A DNA stretch of 8,247 bases, from the NCBI GenBank assembly GCA_019308145.1, contig JAFDIG010000087.1:1-8247 (forward strand), in the 5' to 3' direction. The first letter of the stretch is position 1, and every line of letters begins with the position of its first letter. The notes beneath the pieces are model-generated. The model saw only the letters and a program-made list of their open reading frames with translations, had not been told where the DNA came from and searched no databases. A program made the translations under genes and the position numbers. Origin of the DNA: Deltaproteobacteria bacterium (GTDB lineage: Bacteria; Desulfobacterota; JAFDIG01). Of the stretch, positions 1-6,336 are shown one piece after another.

Positions 1-608
1 GGAACTGAAAGACATTTTTGCGTGCCGCTATAACATATATCAATTCCCCATTCATCAACTTTTACTTCCATTCCCCCTAAAGATGTTACTGTATCGACTA
101 AAAATAGAGTATCTCTATCTTTAATAAAATCTCCTATCTCCTCTAAAGGCTGAGCTACTCCTGTTGAGGTTTCTGCATGCACAATAGCTAAGATCTTAGC
201 ATCTGGATTTCTTTTTAGGGCATCTATCATTTTTTCTGGAGAGATAATCTCACCCCAATTTGATTCTACCTTCACTACATTAGCTTTTAATCTTTCAGCA
301 ACATCCACCATCCTTTCCCCAAAAAGACCACAAACACCAATAATAACCTTATCCCCTGGCTCAATAAAGTTTACAAAGCTTGTCTCCATACCAGCAGAGC
401 CTGTGCCTGAAATAGGGATGGTAATAAGGTTCTTTGTTTTAAAGAGCTCTCTTAACATCTGGCAAATCTCATCCATTATATCTAAAAATGCTGGATCCAA
501 ATGCCCAATGATCGGTGTTGCCATTACCTTTAATACACGATAGGAGATATTGCTTGGTCCTGGTCCCATCAATATCCTTTCTGGAACAACAAGTTCTTTT
601 ATATCCAT
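1..608 (-). CDS. Class V aminotransferase, serine-pyruvate / alanine-glyoxylate type (partial, N-terminal half)
   Basis: This is a fold-type I, PLP-dependent aminotransferase, expected in the cytoplasm to move an amino group between alanine or serine and glyoxylate or a related keto acid. I translated the reverse complement from the ATG at 608-606; 202 codons are open to the window edge, about half of a usual ~380-residue protein. Visible family motifs are MGPGPSN (14-20), GHLDP (35-39), the PLP-phosphate loop SGTGSAGME (67-75), HAETSTG (144-150), VDTVTSLGG (171-179) with Asp172 facing the pyridine nitrogen, and SGTQKC (194-199) with Lys198 as the Schiff-base lysine. The start is supported by GGAGG at 619-615, six bases upstream. 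It is transcribed away from dprA. Members with this motif set are often annotated as alanine-glyoxylate aminotransferase and sometimes sit beside serA; the exact substrate cannot be read here and the next gene lies outside the window. Confidence 0.93.
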   Translation of the reverse strand, partial: MDIKELVVPERILMGPGPSNISYRVLKVMATPIIGHLDPAFLDIMDEICQMLRELFKTKNLITIPISGTGSAGMETSFVNFIEPGDKVIIGVCGLFGERMVDVAERLKANVVKVESNWGEIISPEKMIDALKRNPDAKILAIVHAETSTGVAQPLEEIGDFIKDRDTLFLVDTVTSLGGMEVKVDEWGIDICYSGTQKCLSV

Positions 609-692
609 TTTTATCCTCCATAAAAATTTTTAAATAAAAGATTCTCTTTTCATTTTGTTTATCTTTATCCAAGATTCAACCAGACAAAAATC

Positions 693-721
693 TAAATAGC
701 AAAGTCATAAAAGGATGTCAA
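693..721 (-). promoter_or_regulatory. Candidate sigma70-type promoter for the aminotransferase
   Basis: On the minus strand a perfect -35 box TTGACA (721-716) is followed after exactly 17 bases by TATTTA (698-693), a weak -10 box that shares only the first three bases with TATAAT. The predicted transcript would start near 686 and have a leader of about 78 bases before the ATG at 608. The perfect -35 box and ideal spacing support it; the poor -10 box keeps confidence moderate. Confidence 0.42.
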
Positions 722-796
722 TGTATCCCTTTACATGAAAAAGTTTTTGATTCATTAGATTTAAAAATCAAATTTTGTTGAAACTTAAAAAATTAC

Positions 797-824
797 TTGA
801 CTCAAAAGAAATTATTATTAATCT
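797..824 (+). promoter_or_regulatory. Weak candidate promoter for the dprA-topA unit
   Basis: TTGACT (797-802) matches five of six -35 bases, and TAATCT (819-824), 16 bases further on, matches three of six -10 bases. A better -10 lookalike, CATAAT (830-835), is too far from that -35 box. Some promoter must lie in this gap because dprA is the first plus-strand gene here, but the exact site is uncertain. Confidence 0.25.
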
Positions 825-869
825 TAATTCATAATTGGTTTGCAATGAAAAAAATGATGTGCAAACTAA

Positions 870-895
870 TTAGCCCGTTTTTCAACACGGACTAA
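870..895 (+). promoter_or_regulatory. Interrupted inverted repeat (leader hairpin or operator) before dprA
   Basis: TTAGCCCGT (870-878) and ACGGACTAA (887-895) form a nine-base stem with one mismatch (C874 opposite A891) and an eight-base loop. It ends five bases before the dprA Shine-Dalgarno (AAGGG, 901-905). The left arm also overlaps the perfect eight-base palindrome CTAATTAG (866-873). No T tract follows, so it is not a terminator. It could be a protein-binding site or a leader hairpin that affects dprA translation; neither role is shown. Confidence 0.4.
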
Positions 896-913
896 CTAAA
901 AAGGGAACCATAT

Positions 914-2011
914 ATGGATGAAAGGTTTTTCTGGCTTGCACTTAACCTTGTTCCAGGGGTTGGACCTATCACGTTTAAAAGGCTTTTAAATAGATTTGGT
1001 TCTCCTAAAGATGTTTTTAATGCCCCTATCTCATCACTTCAAAAAGTAGAAGGGATAAATAAAAAGACGATTAAAAATATCAAGGATTTTGATCTGGATC
1101 GTCATTTAAAACAAGAAATTATATTAATGAAAAGATATGAAACTGATTTTATCACCTGTAACGATAGAACTTATCCACAAAATCTCCTAAACATATATGC
1201 TCCTCCACCAGTACTATATGTAAGAGGAAAAATTAATAAGGATGATAAAAAGAGTATTGCTGTTGTAGGCTCCAGAAGAGCAACACCTTATGGAATGATG
1301 ATTACGAAAAAATTATGCTCCCAAATCGCAAGCTTAAACATAACCGTTGTAAGCGGACTTGCAAGAGGTATAGATACAGCTGCTCATCAAGGAGCTTTAG
1401 AAGCAAATGGGAGGACAATAGCAGTGTTGGGCTGCGGGGTTGATATTATATATCCCTATGAAAATAAAAAGATTTTCTTTCAGATTATAGAAAATGGTGC
1501 CATTATATCTGAATTTCCTATGTCTACAAAACCAGAATCTTTTAATTTTCCAAGAAGAAATAGAATTATAAGTGGACTTTCTTTAGGGACTGTGGTAGTA
1601 GAGGCAGGGAAAAAAAGCGGAGCATTGATAACAGCTCAATTTGCTCTTCAGCAAGGAAGAGATGTTTTTGCTGTTCCAGGAAAAGTAACATCATTGGCAT
1701 CTTCTGGCACTAACTATCTTATAAAGCAGGGTGCTTATCTTGTTGAGGATGCTTATGATATTATAAATGAGATATCACCCATGGATGAGGTTAAAAAAGA
1801 GATCTTTTCAAATATAAAAAGCGAACCAACCTTTAAAAATGAGAATGAAAAAAAGATCTATGATCTACTTGGCTCTGAACCAATACATATTGATAATATT
1901 ATTTCTTCTTCTCATCTTTCCCCAAGTATTGTTATGGGAATCCTTTTGAATTTAGAACTCCAAGGTTCAATTGTTCAATATCCTGGAAAGATGTTTGCAA
2001 GAAACGATTAG
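914..2011 (+). CDS. dprA: DNA-processing protein DprA (Smf)
   Basis: DprA binds incoming single-stranded DNA in the cytoplasm and loads RecA during natural transformation; it is also widespread in bacteria with no known competence. The 365-residue protein is full length. Residues ~7-60 resemble a helix-hairpin-helix/SAM-like region (LVPGVGPITFKRLL). Residues ~75-290 are the Rossmann-like core, with AVVGSRRATPYG (116-127), VVSGLARGIDTAAHQGAL (145-162), AVLGCGVDIIYP (170-181), SEFP (199-202), FPRRNRIISGLS (212-223), EAGKKSGALITAQFALQQGR (230-249), AVPG (253-256) and SGTNYLI (264-270). Residues ~310-363 look like the C-terminal winged-helix domain. The ATG at 914 follows AAGGG (901-905) with eight bases between. 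topA begins 11 bases after the stop, a pairing found in many bacteria, so the two are probably co-transcribed. No frameshift or missing motif was seen. Confidence 0.97.
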   Translation: MDERFFWLALNLVPGVGPITFKRLLNRFGSPKDVFNAPISSLQKVEGINKKTIKNIKDFDLDRHLKQEIILMKRYETDFITCNDRTYPQNLLNIYAPPPVLYVRGKINKDDKKSIAVVGSRRATPYGMMITKKLCSQIASLNITVVSGLARGIDTAAHQGALEANGRTIAVLGCGVDIIYPYENKKIFFQIIENGAIISEFPMSTKPESFNFPRRNRIISGLSLGTVVVEAGKKSGALITAQFALQQGRDVFAVPGKVTSLASSGTNYLIKQGAYLVEDAYDIINEISPMDEVKKEIFSNIKSEPTFKNENEKKIYDLLGSEPIHIDNIISSSHLSPSIVMGILLNLELQGSIVQYPGKMFARND

Positions 2012-2016
2012 AGGTG
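2011..2016 (+). promoter_or_regulatory. Shine-Dalgarno that sets the topA start
   Basis: GAGGTG (2011-2016) overlaps the dprA stop codon and lies six bases before the ATG at 2023. An in-frame GTG at 2014 would add three residues (MFF), but it lies inside this Shine-Dalgarno and has no site of its own, so ATG 2023 is preferred. Overlap with the dprA stop suggests translational coupling. Confidence 0.8.
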
Positions 2017-2022
2017 TTTTTT

Positions 2023-4260
2023 ATGGAAAAATCCCTTGTTGTTGTAGAATCCCCTGCTAAAGCAAAAACAATTAGCAAACTTTTGGGGAAAGAATATAAA
2101 GTAATAGCCTCTGTTGGCCATATTATGGATCTCCCCAAAAATAAGCTTGGTGTTGATATTGAACATGATTTTGCGCCTCAATATCAAATCATCAAGGGAA
2201 AAGCAAAGATCATAAAAGAGATAAAAAAGGCAAGTGAAAAGGTAAAAAAAATTTATCTTGCCCCTGACCCTGATAGAGAAGGGGAGGCTATCTCTTTTCA
2301 TATCTCAGAAGTAATTAACAACAATAATAAGAATAAGGAGATTTTGCGAGTACTTATAAATGAAATCACTAAAAAGGCTGTTATTGAATCAATAAACAAT
2401 GCTGGGCCTTTAAACTTGCCAAGATATGAAGCCCAAAAAGCGAGAAGAGTGCTTGATAGACTTGTTGGATATAAAATAAGCCCTCTTTTGTGGGAGAAAG
2501 TCAAAAAAGGACTTTCAGCAGGAAGGGTTCAATCTGTTGCTTTAAGACTAATTTGTGAGAGAGAAAAAGAGATAAGAGGCTTTAAACCAGAGGAATACTG
2601 GACAATAGAGGCTCATTTTCTCTTAGATGGTGAAACTAAACCAATTGTTGCTCAGTTAACAAAATACAAAGGTAAAAAGATAAAGATAAAAACAGAACAA
2701 GAGGCAAAAAGGATCATAGAGGAGATAAAAAAACTTAGCTTTAAGGTTGAATCAATTGAGAAAAAAGAAAGGGCAAAAAATCCACCCCCACCTTTTATAA
2801 CAAGCAAACTTCAGCAAGAGGCATCATCCAGATTTCGCTTTCCTGTGAAAAAAACCATGACAATTGCTCAACAACTTTATGAAGGCATTGAAACAGGAGA
2901 AGAGGGTCTTGTTGGGCTTATAACCTATATGAGAACAGATTCTACAAGACTTTCTGAGGAAGCTATAAGAAATGCAAGGAATTTTATAATAGACCGTTTT
3001 GGCAAAGGGTTTCTTCCTGCAAAGGCAAATCGATATCAAAATAAAAAAGGTGCTCAAGACGCACATGAGGCAATACGTCCAACATCTATTAAATATACCC
3101 CTGAAAAAATCAAATCATATTTAACAGATGACCAGTTTAAGATCTATGAGATGATATGGAATCGCTTTATTGCTTCTCAAATGAAACCAGCCTCTTATCA
3201 TCAAACAACAATAACAATATCTGCAGGTGATTATCTATTTAGTGCTACTGGTTCAATTCTTATCTTTCCTGGTTTTTTAGCAATCTATAAGATGGAAGAA
3301 GAGGAAAAAGAATTAAAGATTCCTAAGGATCTAAAAAAAGGGCAAAAACTAAAGCTTGAAAAAATTGTGGATGAGCAACATTTCACTCAGCCCCCTCCAC
3401 GTTTTACTGAAGGCACGTTGGTAAAGGAGCTCGAGGAAAGAGGTATTGGTCGCCCTTCTACCTATGCCACAATACTATCTACATTAAAAAATAGAGAATA
3501 TGTAAGGATGGAAAATCGTCGTTTTATACCAACAGATTTAGGTTTTATTGTAACGAATCTCCTTGTAGAAAACTTTCCTTCTATTTTGGATCCTAAATTT
3601 ACTGCTAAAATGGAAGATAATTTAGATAAAATCGAGGATGGTAAACTTAATTTTGTTGAAACAGTAAAGAGGTTCTACTTACCTTTTGAGCAAACCTTAA
3701 AAAAAGCCAAGGAAAACATGCAAAATATAAAAGCAATGTCGATTCCTACCTCTATTATTTGTGAACAGTGTGGGAGCAATATGGTTATTCGTTGGGGAAA
3801 AAGAGGGAGATTTTTATCCTGTTCTCGATATCCCGAATGCAAAAACACTAAAAATTTCAGAGAAGATGAAGATGGAACAATTCACATCATAGAAGATGAA
3901 AAAACAGATGAAATATGCGAAAAATGTGGCAGTCCAATGGTAGTGAAAAATGGTAAATTTGGTCCTTTTCTTGCCTGCTCTAATTACCCTGCCTGCAAAA
4001 ACAGCCGCCCTCTTTCTTTAGGTATAAAGTGTCCTGTTAAAGATTGTCCTGGTGAAATCATACAGAAAAAAACAAAAAAAGGCAAAACATTTTATGGATG
4101 TAGTGAATACCCAAAATGTTCATTTGCCTTATGGGATAAGCCAGTTAAAAAGGTTTGCCCAAACTGTGGTGCCCCTTTTCTAATAGAGAAAAAAAGTAAA
4201 AAGGGAACCTTCCTTGTGTGTATAAATAAGGAGTGTGGTTATAAAGAAGAGGTTGTGTAA
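2023..4260 (+). CDS. topA: DNA topoisomerase I (type IA) with four C-terminal zinc ribbons
   Basis: TopA relaxes negative supercoils by cutting and passing one DNA strand through a 5'-phosphotyrosine intermediate. From ATG 2023 the protein has 745 residues. The TOPRIM domain opens with VVVESPAKAKTI (Glu9 conserved) and has the metal-binding DPDREGE motif (Asp82, Asp84, Glu88). Further core motifs are LSAGRVQSVALRLI (164-177), GLITYMRTDST (298-308) with catalytic Tyr302, AHEAIRPT (347-354) and GIGRPSTYATI (474-484). The C-terminus carries four Cys4 ribbons: C580/583/600/606, C632/635/652/658, C670/675/693/699 and C712/715/733/738. All four retain their cysteines; the count varies among bacteria and three is common. 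The gene is 11 bases downstream of dprA, probably in the same transcript. No interruption was seen. Confidence 0.98.
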   Translation: MEKSLVVVESPAKAKTISKLLGKEYKVIASVGHIMDLPKNKLGVDIEHDFAPQYQIIKGKAKIIKEIKKASEKVKKIYLAPDPDREGEAISFHISEVINNNNKNKEILRVLINEITKKAVIESINNAGPLNLPRYEAQKARRVLDRLVGYKISPLLWEKVKKGLSAGRVQSVALRLICEREKEIRGFKPEEYWTIEAHFLLDGETKPIVAQLTKYKGKKIKIKTEQEAKRIIEEIKKLSFKVESIEKKERAKNPPPPFITSKLQQEASSRFRFPVKKTMTIAQQLYEGIETGEEGLVGLITYMRTDSTRLSEEAIRNARNFIIDRFGKGFLPAKANRYQNKKGAQDAHEAIRPTSIKYTPEKIKSYLTDDQFKIYEMIWNRFIASQMKPASYHQTTITISAGDYLFSATGSILIFPGFLAIYKMEEEEKELKIPKDLKKGQKLKLEKIVDEQHFTQPPPRFTEGTLVKELEERGIGRPSTYATILSTLKNREYVRMENRRFIPTDLGFIVTNLLVENFPSILDPKFTAKMEDNLDKIEDGKLNFVETVKRFYLPFEQTLKKAKENMQNIKAMSIPTSIICEQCGSNMVIRWGKRGRFLSCSRYPECKNTKNFREDEDGTIHIIEDEKTDEICEKCGSPMVVKNGKFGPFLACSNYPACKNSRPLSLGIKCPVKDCPGEIIQKKTKKGKTFYGCSEYPKCSFALWDKPVKKVCPNCGAPFLIEKKSKKGTFLVCINKECGYKEEVV

Positions 4261-4554
4261 GGGGTTATAAATTAACTTTAAAAAATCCCTAATATCCTTA
4301 AGAAAGCATAATGAATATGGCAGAGATAGGATTAAGGTTATAAAACCAATTATTTATCTGAGACCATCTAACATCCCTGCCAACAGCAACGAACAAACAA
4401 CCACAGGTAGAACAACAATCATATGAACACAGGCATAGGAGTCTGTACTACAAGCAGAGAATCAACCCGCTGGAACAGGCATCTCTTACCTGTTAAGCTT
4501 ATATTTGGATAAAAAAATCTCAACTGGAAATGCGATTCTATAGCCCTTTTTCTT
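4261..4554. other. Intergenic block after topA: no intact gene, unusual composition, possible remnant or structured RNA
   Basis: No start-bearing gene is supported. Positions 4381-4500 contain 53 G+C in 120 bases (44%), against 18 in 120 (15%) at 4621-4740. One plus-strand frame is open for 51 codons (4271-4423), stops at TGA 4424-4426 and TAG 4436-4438, then is open for 34 codons (4439-4540) to TAG 4541. It has no ATG, GTG or properly placed start. A second plus frame is open at about 4362-4495. Small internal repeats include the direct repeat ACAGGCAT (4429-4436 and 4475-4482) and the inverted repeat AACAGG/CCTGTT (4474-4479, 4489-4494). It may be a decayed gene, a mobile-element remnant or a non-coding RNA; the sequence alone does not decide. 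Confidence 0.45.
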
Positions 4555-4578
4555 AAAAAATGGGGAAACCCCTGTTTT
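4555..4578. terminator. Candidate bidirectional intrinsic terminator
   Basis: A run of six A (4555-4560) and one T precede GGGG (4562-4565), loop AAA, then CCCC (4569-4572) and TGTTTT (4573-4578). On the plus strand the hairpin is followed by TGTTTT, and on the minus strand by ATTTTTT. It would end read-through from topA and separate it from the promoter that begins at 4587. The four-pair G:C stem is short, so efficiency may be modest. Confidence 0.5.
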
Positions 4579-4586
4579 AATATAGG

Positions 4587-4615
4587 TTGACAATCAAATT
4601 TTAAAGGATTATGTT
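4587..4615 (+). promoter_or_regulatory. Strong candidate promoter (P1) for the zinc-ribbon / M16 / ftsH unit
   Basis: A perfect -35 TTGACA (4587-4592) is followed after 17 bases by TATGTT (4610-4615), four of six to TATAAT. It lies directly downstream of the candidate terminator, as expected for the first promoter of a new unit. The start site would be near 4622, giving a leader of about 160 bases before the GTG at 4781. Confidence 0.6.
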
Positions 4616-4677
4616 ATATTAAAACTTTGAATTGATTTAAATTTAACATAATGATTGCATAATGAAAAATTGATAAA

Positions 4678-4706
4678 TTTAAAACAAATAAATTGTACTT
4701 TATAAT
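4678..4706 (+). promoter_or_regulatory. Second candidate promoter (P2), with a perfect -10 box
   Basis: A perfect TATAAT (4701-4706) lies 17 bases after TTTAAA (4678-4683), which matches four of six -35 bases. Transcription would begin near 4713, leaving a leader of about 68 bases. The region is only 15% G+C, so chance matches to TATAAT are more likely than usual and confidence is moderate. Confidence 0.4.
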
Positions 4707-4765
4707 ACCTTAAAAACAATCGATATATTCTTTATTTTTTGATTTTAAATTAATGAGCTAAGATT

Positions 4766-4773
4766 AGGAGGTG
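4766..4773 (+). promoter_or_regulatory. Shine-Dalgarno that supports a GTG start
   Basis: AGGAGGTG (4766-4773) is a near-perfect anti-16S match, seven bases before GTG 4781. It identifies GTG as the start of the small zinc-ribbon gene and gives the MPIYEY N-terminus typical of the family. Confidence 0.85.
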
Positions 4774-4780
4774 TAAAAAC

Positions 4781-4987
4781 GTGCCTATTTATGAATATCT
4801 TTGTAAGGTTTGTGGGCATAAATTTGAAGAATTTAAAAGCATAAGTAAGGCAAATGAGTGCCCAGCTTGTCCTAAATGTGGAGGAGAAACAGAAAAATTG
4901 CTCTCATCTTTTAGTTCAGCAGGAGGAAAAAGTTCTTTAGGTTCCTATGTTAGCTCTTCATGCTCATCATCAGGAGGATTTAGCTGA
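4781..4987 (+). CDS. FmdB-family small zinc-ribbon protein
   Basis: This 68-residue protein begins MPIYEYLCKVCGHKFEEF, the signature of the FmdB/CxxC_CxxC_SSSS putative regulatory family. FmdB was named from a proposed regulator of an amidase operon in a methylotroph, but the molecular role of most members is unknown. A Zn ribbon is expected from CKVC (Cys8, Cys11) and PKCGG; the second knuckle is unusual because it contains Cys27, Cys30 and Cys33 in a CPACPKC arrangement rather than a single CxxC. The tail (~42-68) is rich in Ser and Gly, as is usual in the family, and probably disordered. The GTG start is fixed by a near-perfect Shine-Dalgarno. It is the first gene after two candidate promoters and is followed 44 bases later by the M16 pair, so it probably shares their transcript. 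Confidence 0.9.
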   Translation: MPIYEYLCKVCGHKFEEFKSISKANECPACPKCGGETEKLLSSFSSAGGKSSLGSYVSSSCSSSGGFS

Positions 4988-5001
4988 GCTTAAAAAATAG
5001 T

Positions 5002-5033
5002 GGCGGCGTGACCGCCTTATAAAAGTGTTTTAT
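5002..5033 (+). promoter_or_regulatory. Tandem hairpins covering the start region of the first M16 gene
   Basis: GGCGG (5002-5006) and CCGCC (5012-5016) form a five-pair G:C stem around loop CGTGA. Three bases later ATAAAA (5019-5024) and TTTTAT (5028-5033) form a perfect six-pair A:T stem with loop GTG; this second stem includes the first two bases of the ATG at 5032. No Shine-Dalgarno is visible. The G:C stem lacks a clean T tract, so it is a poor terminator. It may be an attenuator, an RNA-processing site or a translational control element. TATAAA (5018-5023) could alternatively act as a -10 box. Confidence 0.45.
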
Positions 5034-6321
5034 GGAATTAAAATTTAATATTCATCATCTTGAAAATGGATTAACAATACTTACCCATAGAGATCCTTTC
5101 CAACCTTTGGTCTCTTTTCAAATCCATTTTAAAGCTGGATCAAGATATGAACGACCTGGAATAACAGGTATAAGTCATATGTTTGAGCATATGATGTTCA
5201 AAGGAACAAAAAAGGTTGGCCCAGAGGAGTTTGCCCGTATCATCCAGGCAGCAGGTGGCTCTCTTAATGCATTTACCACACAAGATAATACCACTTATTA
5301 TGAAAATTTACCCTCTGATAAACTTGAGTTAGCGGTAAAATTAGAGGCAGATAGATTAAAAAACTTAAGATTAACCGAAGAGACATTGGAACCTGAAAGA
5401 GAGGTTGTGAGAAACGAAAGAAAATTACGAACTGTTAACTCACCTTTCGGTCTTGTCTATGAAAAACTTTATGCCCTTGCCTATGAACGCCATCCTTATC
5501 AATGGCCAGTTATAGGCTGGGATTCAGATCTTAAAGCATTTACACTTGAGGATTGCAAAGAGTATTATCGTATATATTATGCACCTAACAATAGTGTAAT
5601 AGTGATATCAGGGGATATAGAAGAAGAAAAGGCTTTATCATTGGTTAAAAAATATTTTGGTGATATCCCCGCTCAAAAACCACCCCCACCTATTGTAACT
5701 TTTGAGGAACCTCAAAGGGGAGAAAAAAGGGCTATTTTTAAAAAAGTATCAAAGATGAAGGCTTTTTTCGCTGGATTTCATGTTCCCGGAATAAAAGATG
5801 ATGATATCTATCCCTTAATGGTGCTTTGTACCATCTTTTCAACTGGTAAATCTTCAAGGTTTTATAAAAAATATATAAAAAAGGGTGTAGCTCTTGAGGT
5901 ATCAATGGACGTTGGCTCTCCTCCTTTCATTTCTATGGACCCTGGATTGCTCATTGTTGAAGCTGTGCTTTCTCCTGACAAAGATACAGAGAAAATTGAA
6001 AAAAATATTTGGGCAGATATAGAAGAAATAAAAAGGGATAGCATAACAAACGAAGAGCTTAAAAGGGCAAAAAAGCAGATACTCTCCTCTTTTCTCACAT
6101 CTATGCAAACAAACTTTTTTAAAGCTCTCTTAGCAGGCATGTATCATATTAGAGCAGGTGATTTCTCCTATATAAATAGGATAGAGACAAAGATAAAAGA
6201 AGTTACCATTGACATGATCGTTGAGGTTACAAAAAAATATCTAACATCCGATAATCGCACAGTTGTAACACTTGTCCCTATATCCTCTGAAGAACACCAT
6301 TTTCTGGGACCAATTTCATAA
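5032..6321 (+). CDS. M16B-type zinc metallopeptidase, catalytic subunit
   Basis: This 429-residue protein belongs to the M16 (pitrilysin/processing-peptidase) family. Two domains are expected: residues ~1-215 with the active site and ~216-429 as the structural repeat. The inverted zinc motif HMFEH is at 49-53, and the distal ligand in EREVVRNE is Glu129, 76 residues after His53 as the family spacing predicts. Conserved GGSLNAFTTQDNTTYY (75-90) follows. In the C-terminal half, where M16B partners carry an Arg/Tyr substrate pair, this protein reads SRFYKKYIKKGVALEV and lacks the Tyr, so it probably needs a partner. No signal peptide or membrane segment is seen, so a cytoplasmic location is likely. 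ATG 5032 is the first possible start after an in-frame TAA at 5020, but it has no Shine-Dalgarno. The next gene begins 15 bases downstream. Confidence 0.95.
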   Translation: MELKFNIHHLENGLTILTHRDPFQPLVSFQIHFKAGSRYERPGITGISHMFEHMMFKGTKKVGPEEFARIIQAAGGSLNAFTTQDNTTYYENLPSDKLELAVKLEADRLKNLRLTEETLEPEREVVRNERKLRTVNSPFGLVYEKLYALAYERHPYQWPVIGWDSDLKAFTLEDCKEYYRIYYAPNNSVIVISGDIEEEKALSLVKKYFGDIPAQKPPPPIVTFEEPQRGEKRAIFKKVSKMKAFFAGFHVPGIKDDDIYPLMVLCTIFSTGKSSRFYKKYIKKGVALEVSMDVGSPPFISMDPGLLIVEAVLSPDKDTEKIEKNIWADIEEIKRDSITNEELKRAKKQILSSFLTSMQTNFFKALLAGMYHIRAGDFSYINRIETKIKEVTIDMIVEVTKKYLTSDNRTVVTLVPISSEEHHFLGPIS

Positions 6322-6324
6322 ATT

Positions 6325-6332
6325 AAGGAGAT
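6325..6332 (+). promoter_or_regulatory. Shine-Dalgarno that supports a TTG start
   Basis: AAGGAGAT (6325-6332) lies in the short gap after the first M16 stop. GGAG ends six bases before TTG 6337. No ATG or GTG in that frame is as well placed, so TTG is taken as the start. Confidence 0.75.
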
Positions 6333-6336
6333 AGAA

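Larger units (their letters stand above)
609..913. other. Divergent intergenic region between the aminotransferase and dprA
   Basis: This 305-base gap carries no credible gene on either strand. It is AT-rich and holds the aminotransferase Shine-Dalgarno (GGAGG, 619-615 on the minus strand), a minus-strand promoter candidate at 721-693, a weak plus-strand promoter candidate near 797-824, an interrupted inverted repeat at 870-895, and the dprA ribosome binding site (AAGGG, 901-905). A minus-strand open frame at 469-672 reaches into it but overlaps the aminotransferase out of frame and is a shadow. Confidence 0.8.

Noticed and set aside
469..672. 67-codon minus-strand open frame overlapping the aminotransferase start
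   Set aside because: It is out of frame with the aminotransferase, whose motifs and Shine-Dalgarno at 619-615 are clear, and its own product resembles nothing.
746..772. Inverted repeat TTTGATT / AATCAAA with a 13-base loop
   Set aside because: It is nearly all A and T in AT-rich spacer, so it is expected by chance and has no supporting context.
1932..3066. Several minus-strand open frames of 68-97 codons inside dprA and topA
   Set aside because: They lie opposite well-conserved coding sequence, lack family motifs and good ribosome binding sites, and are antisense shadows.
4260..4290. Possible topA terminator, AGGGGTT paired with AATCCCT
   Set aside because: It is a seven-pair stem containing a G:U, with a 17-base loop and no T tract after it. 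The hairpin at 4555-4578 is the better candidate.
4311..4343. Short peptide starting ATG 4311 (MNMAEIGLRL, then stop)
   Set aside because: It has only ten codons, no Shine-Dalgarno and no neighbouring gene that would suggest a leader peptide.
4261..4780. tRNA, tmRNA, SRP RNA, RNase P RNA or 6S RNA in the large gap
   Set aside because: No T-loop GGTTCGA-type sequence or other hallmark motif of these RNAs was found by eye. An unknown RNA is still possible.
5862..6140. Minus-strand open frames of 92 and 68 codons within the first M16 gene
   Set aside because: They overlap each other and a conserved gene, and have no recognisable motifs.
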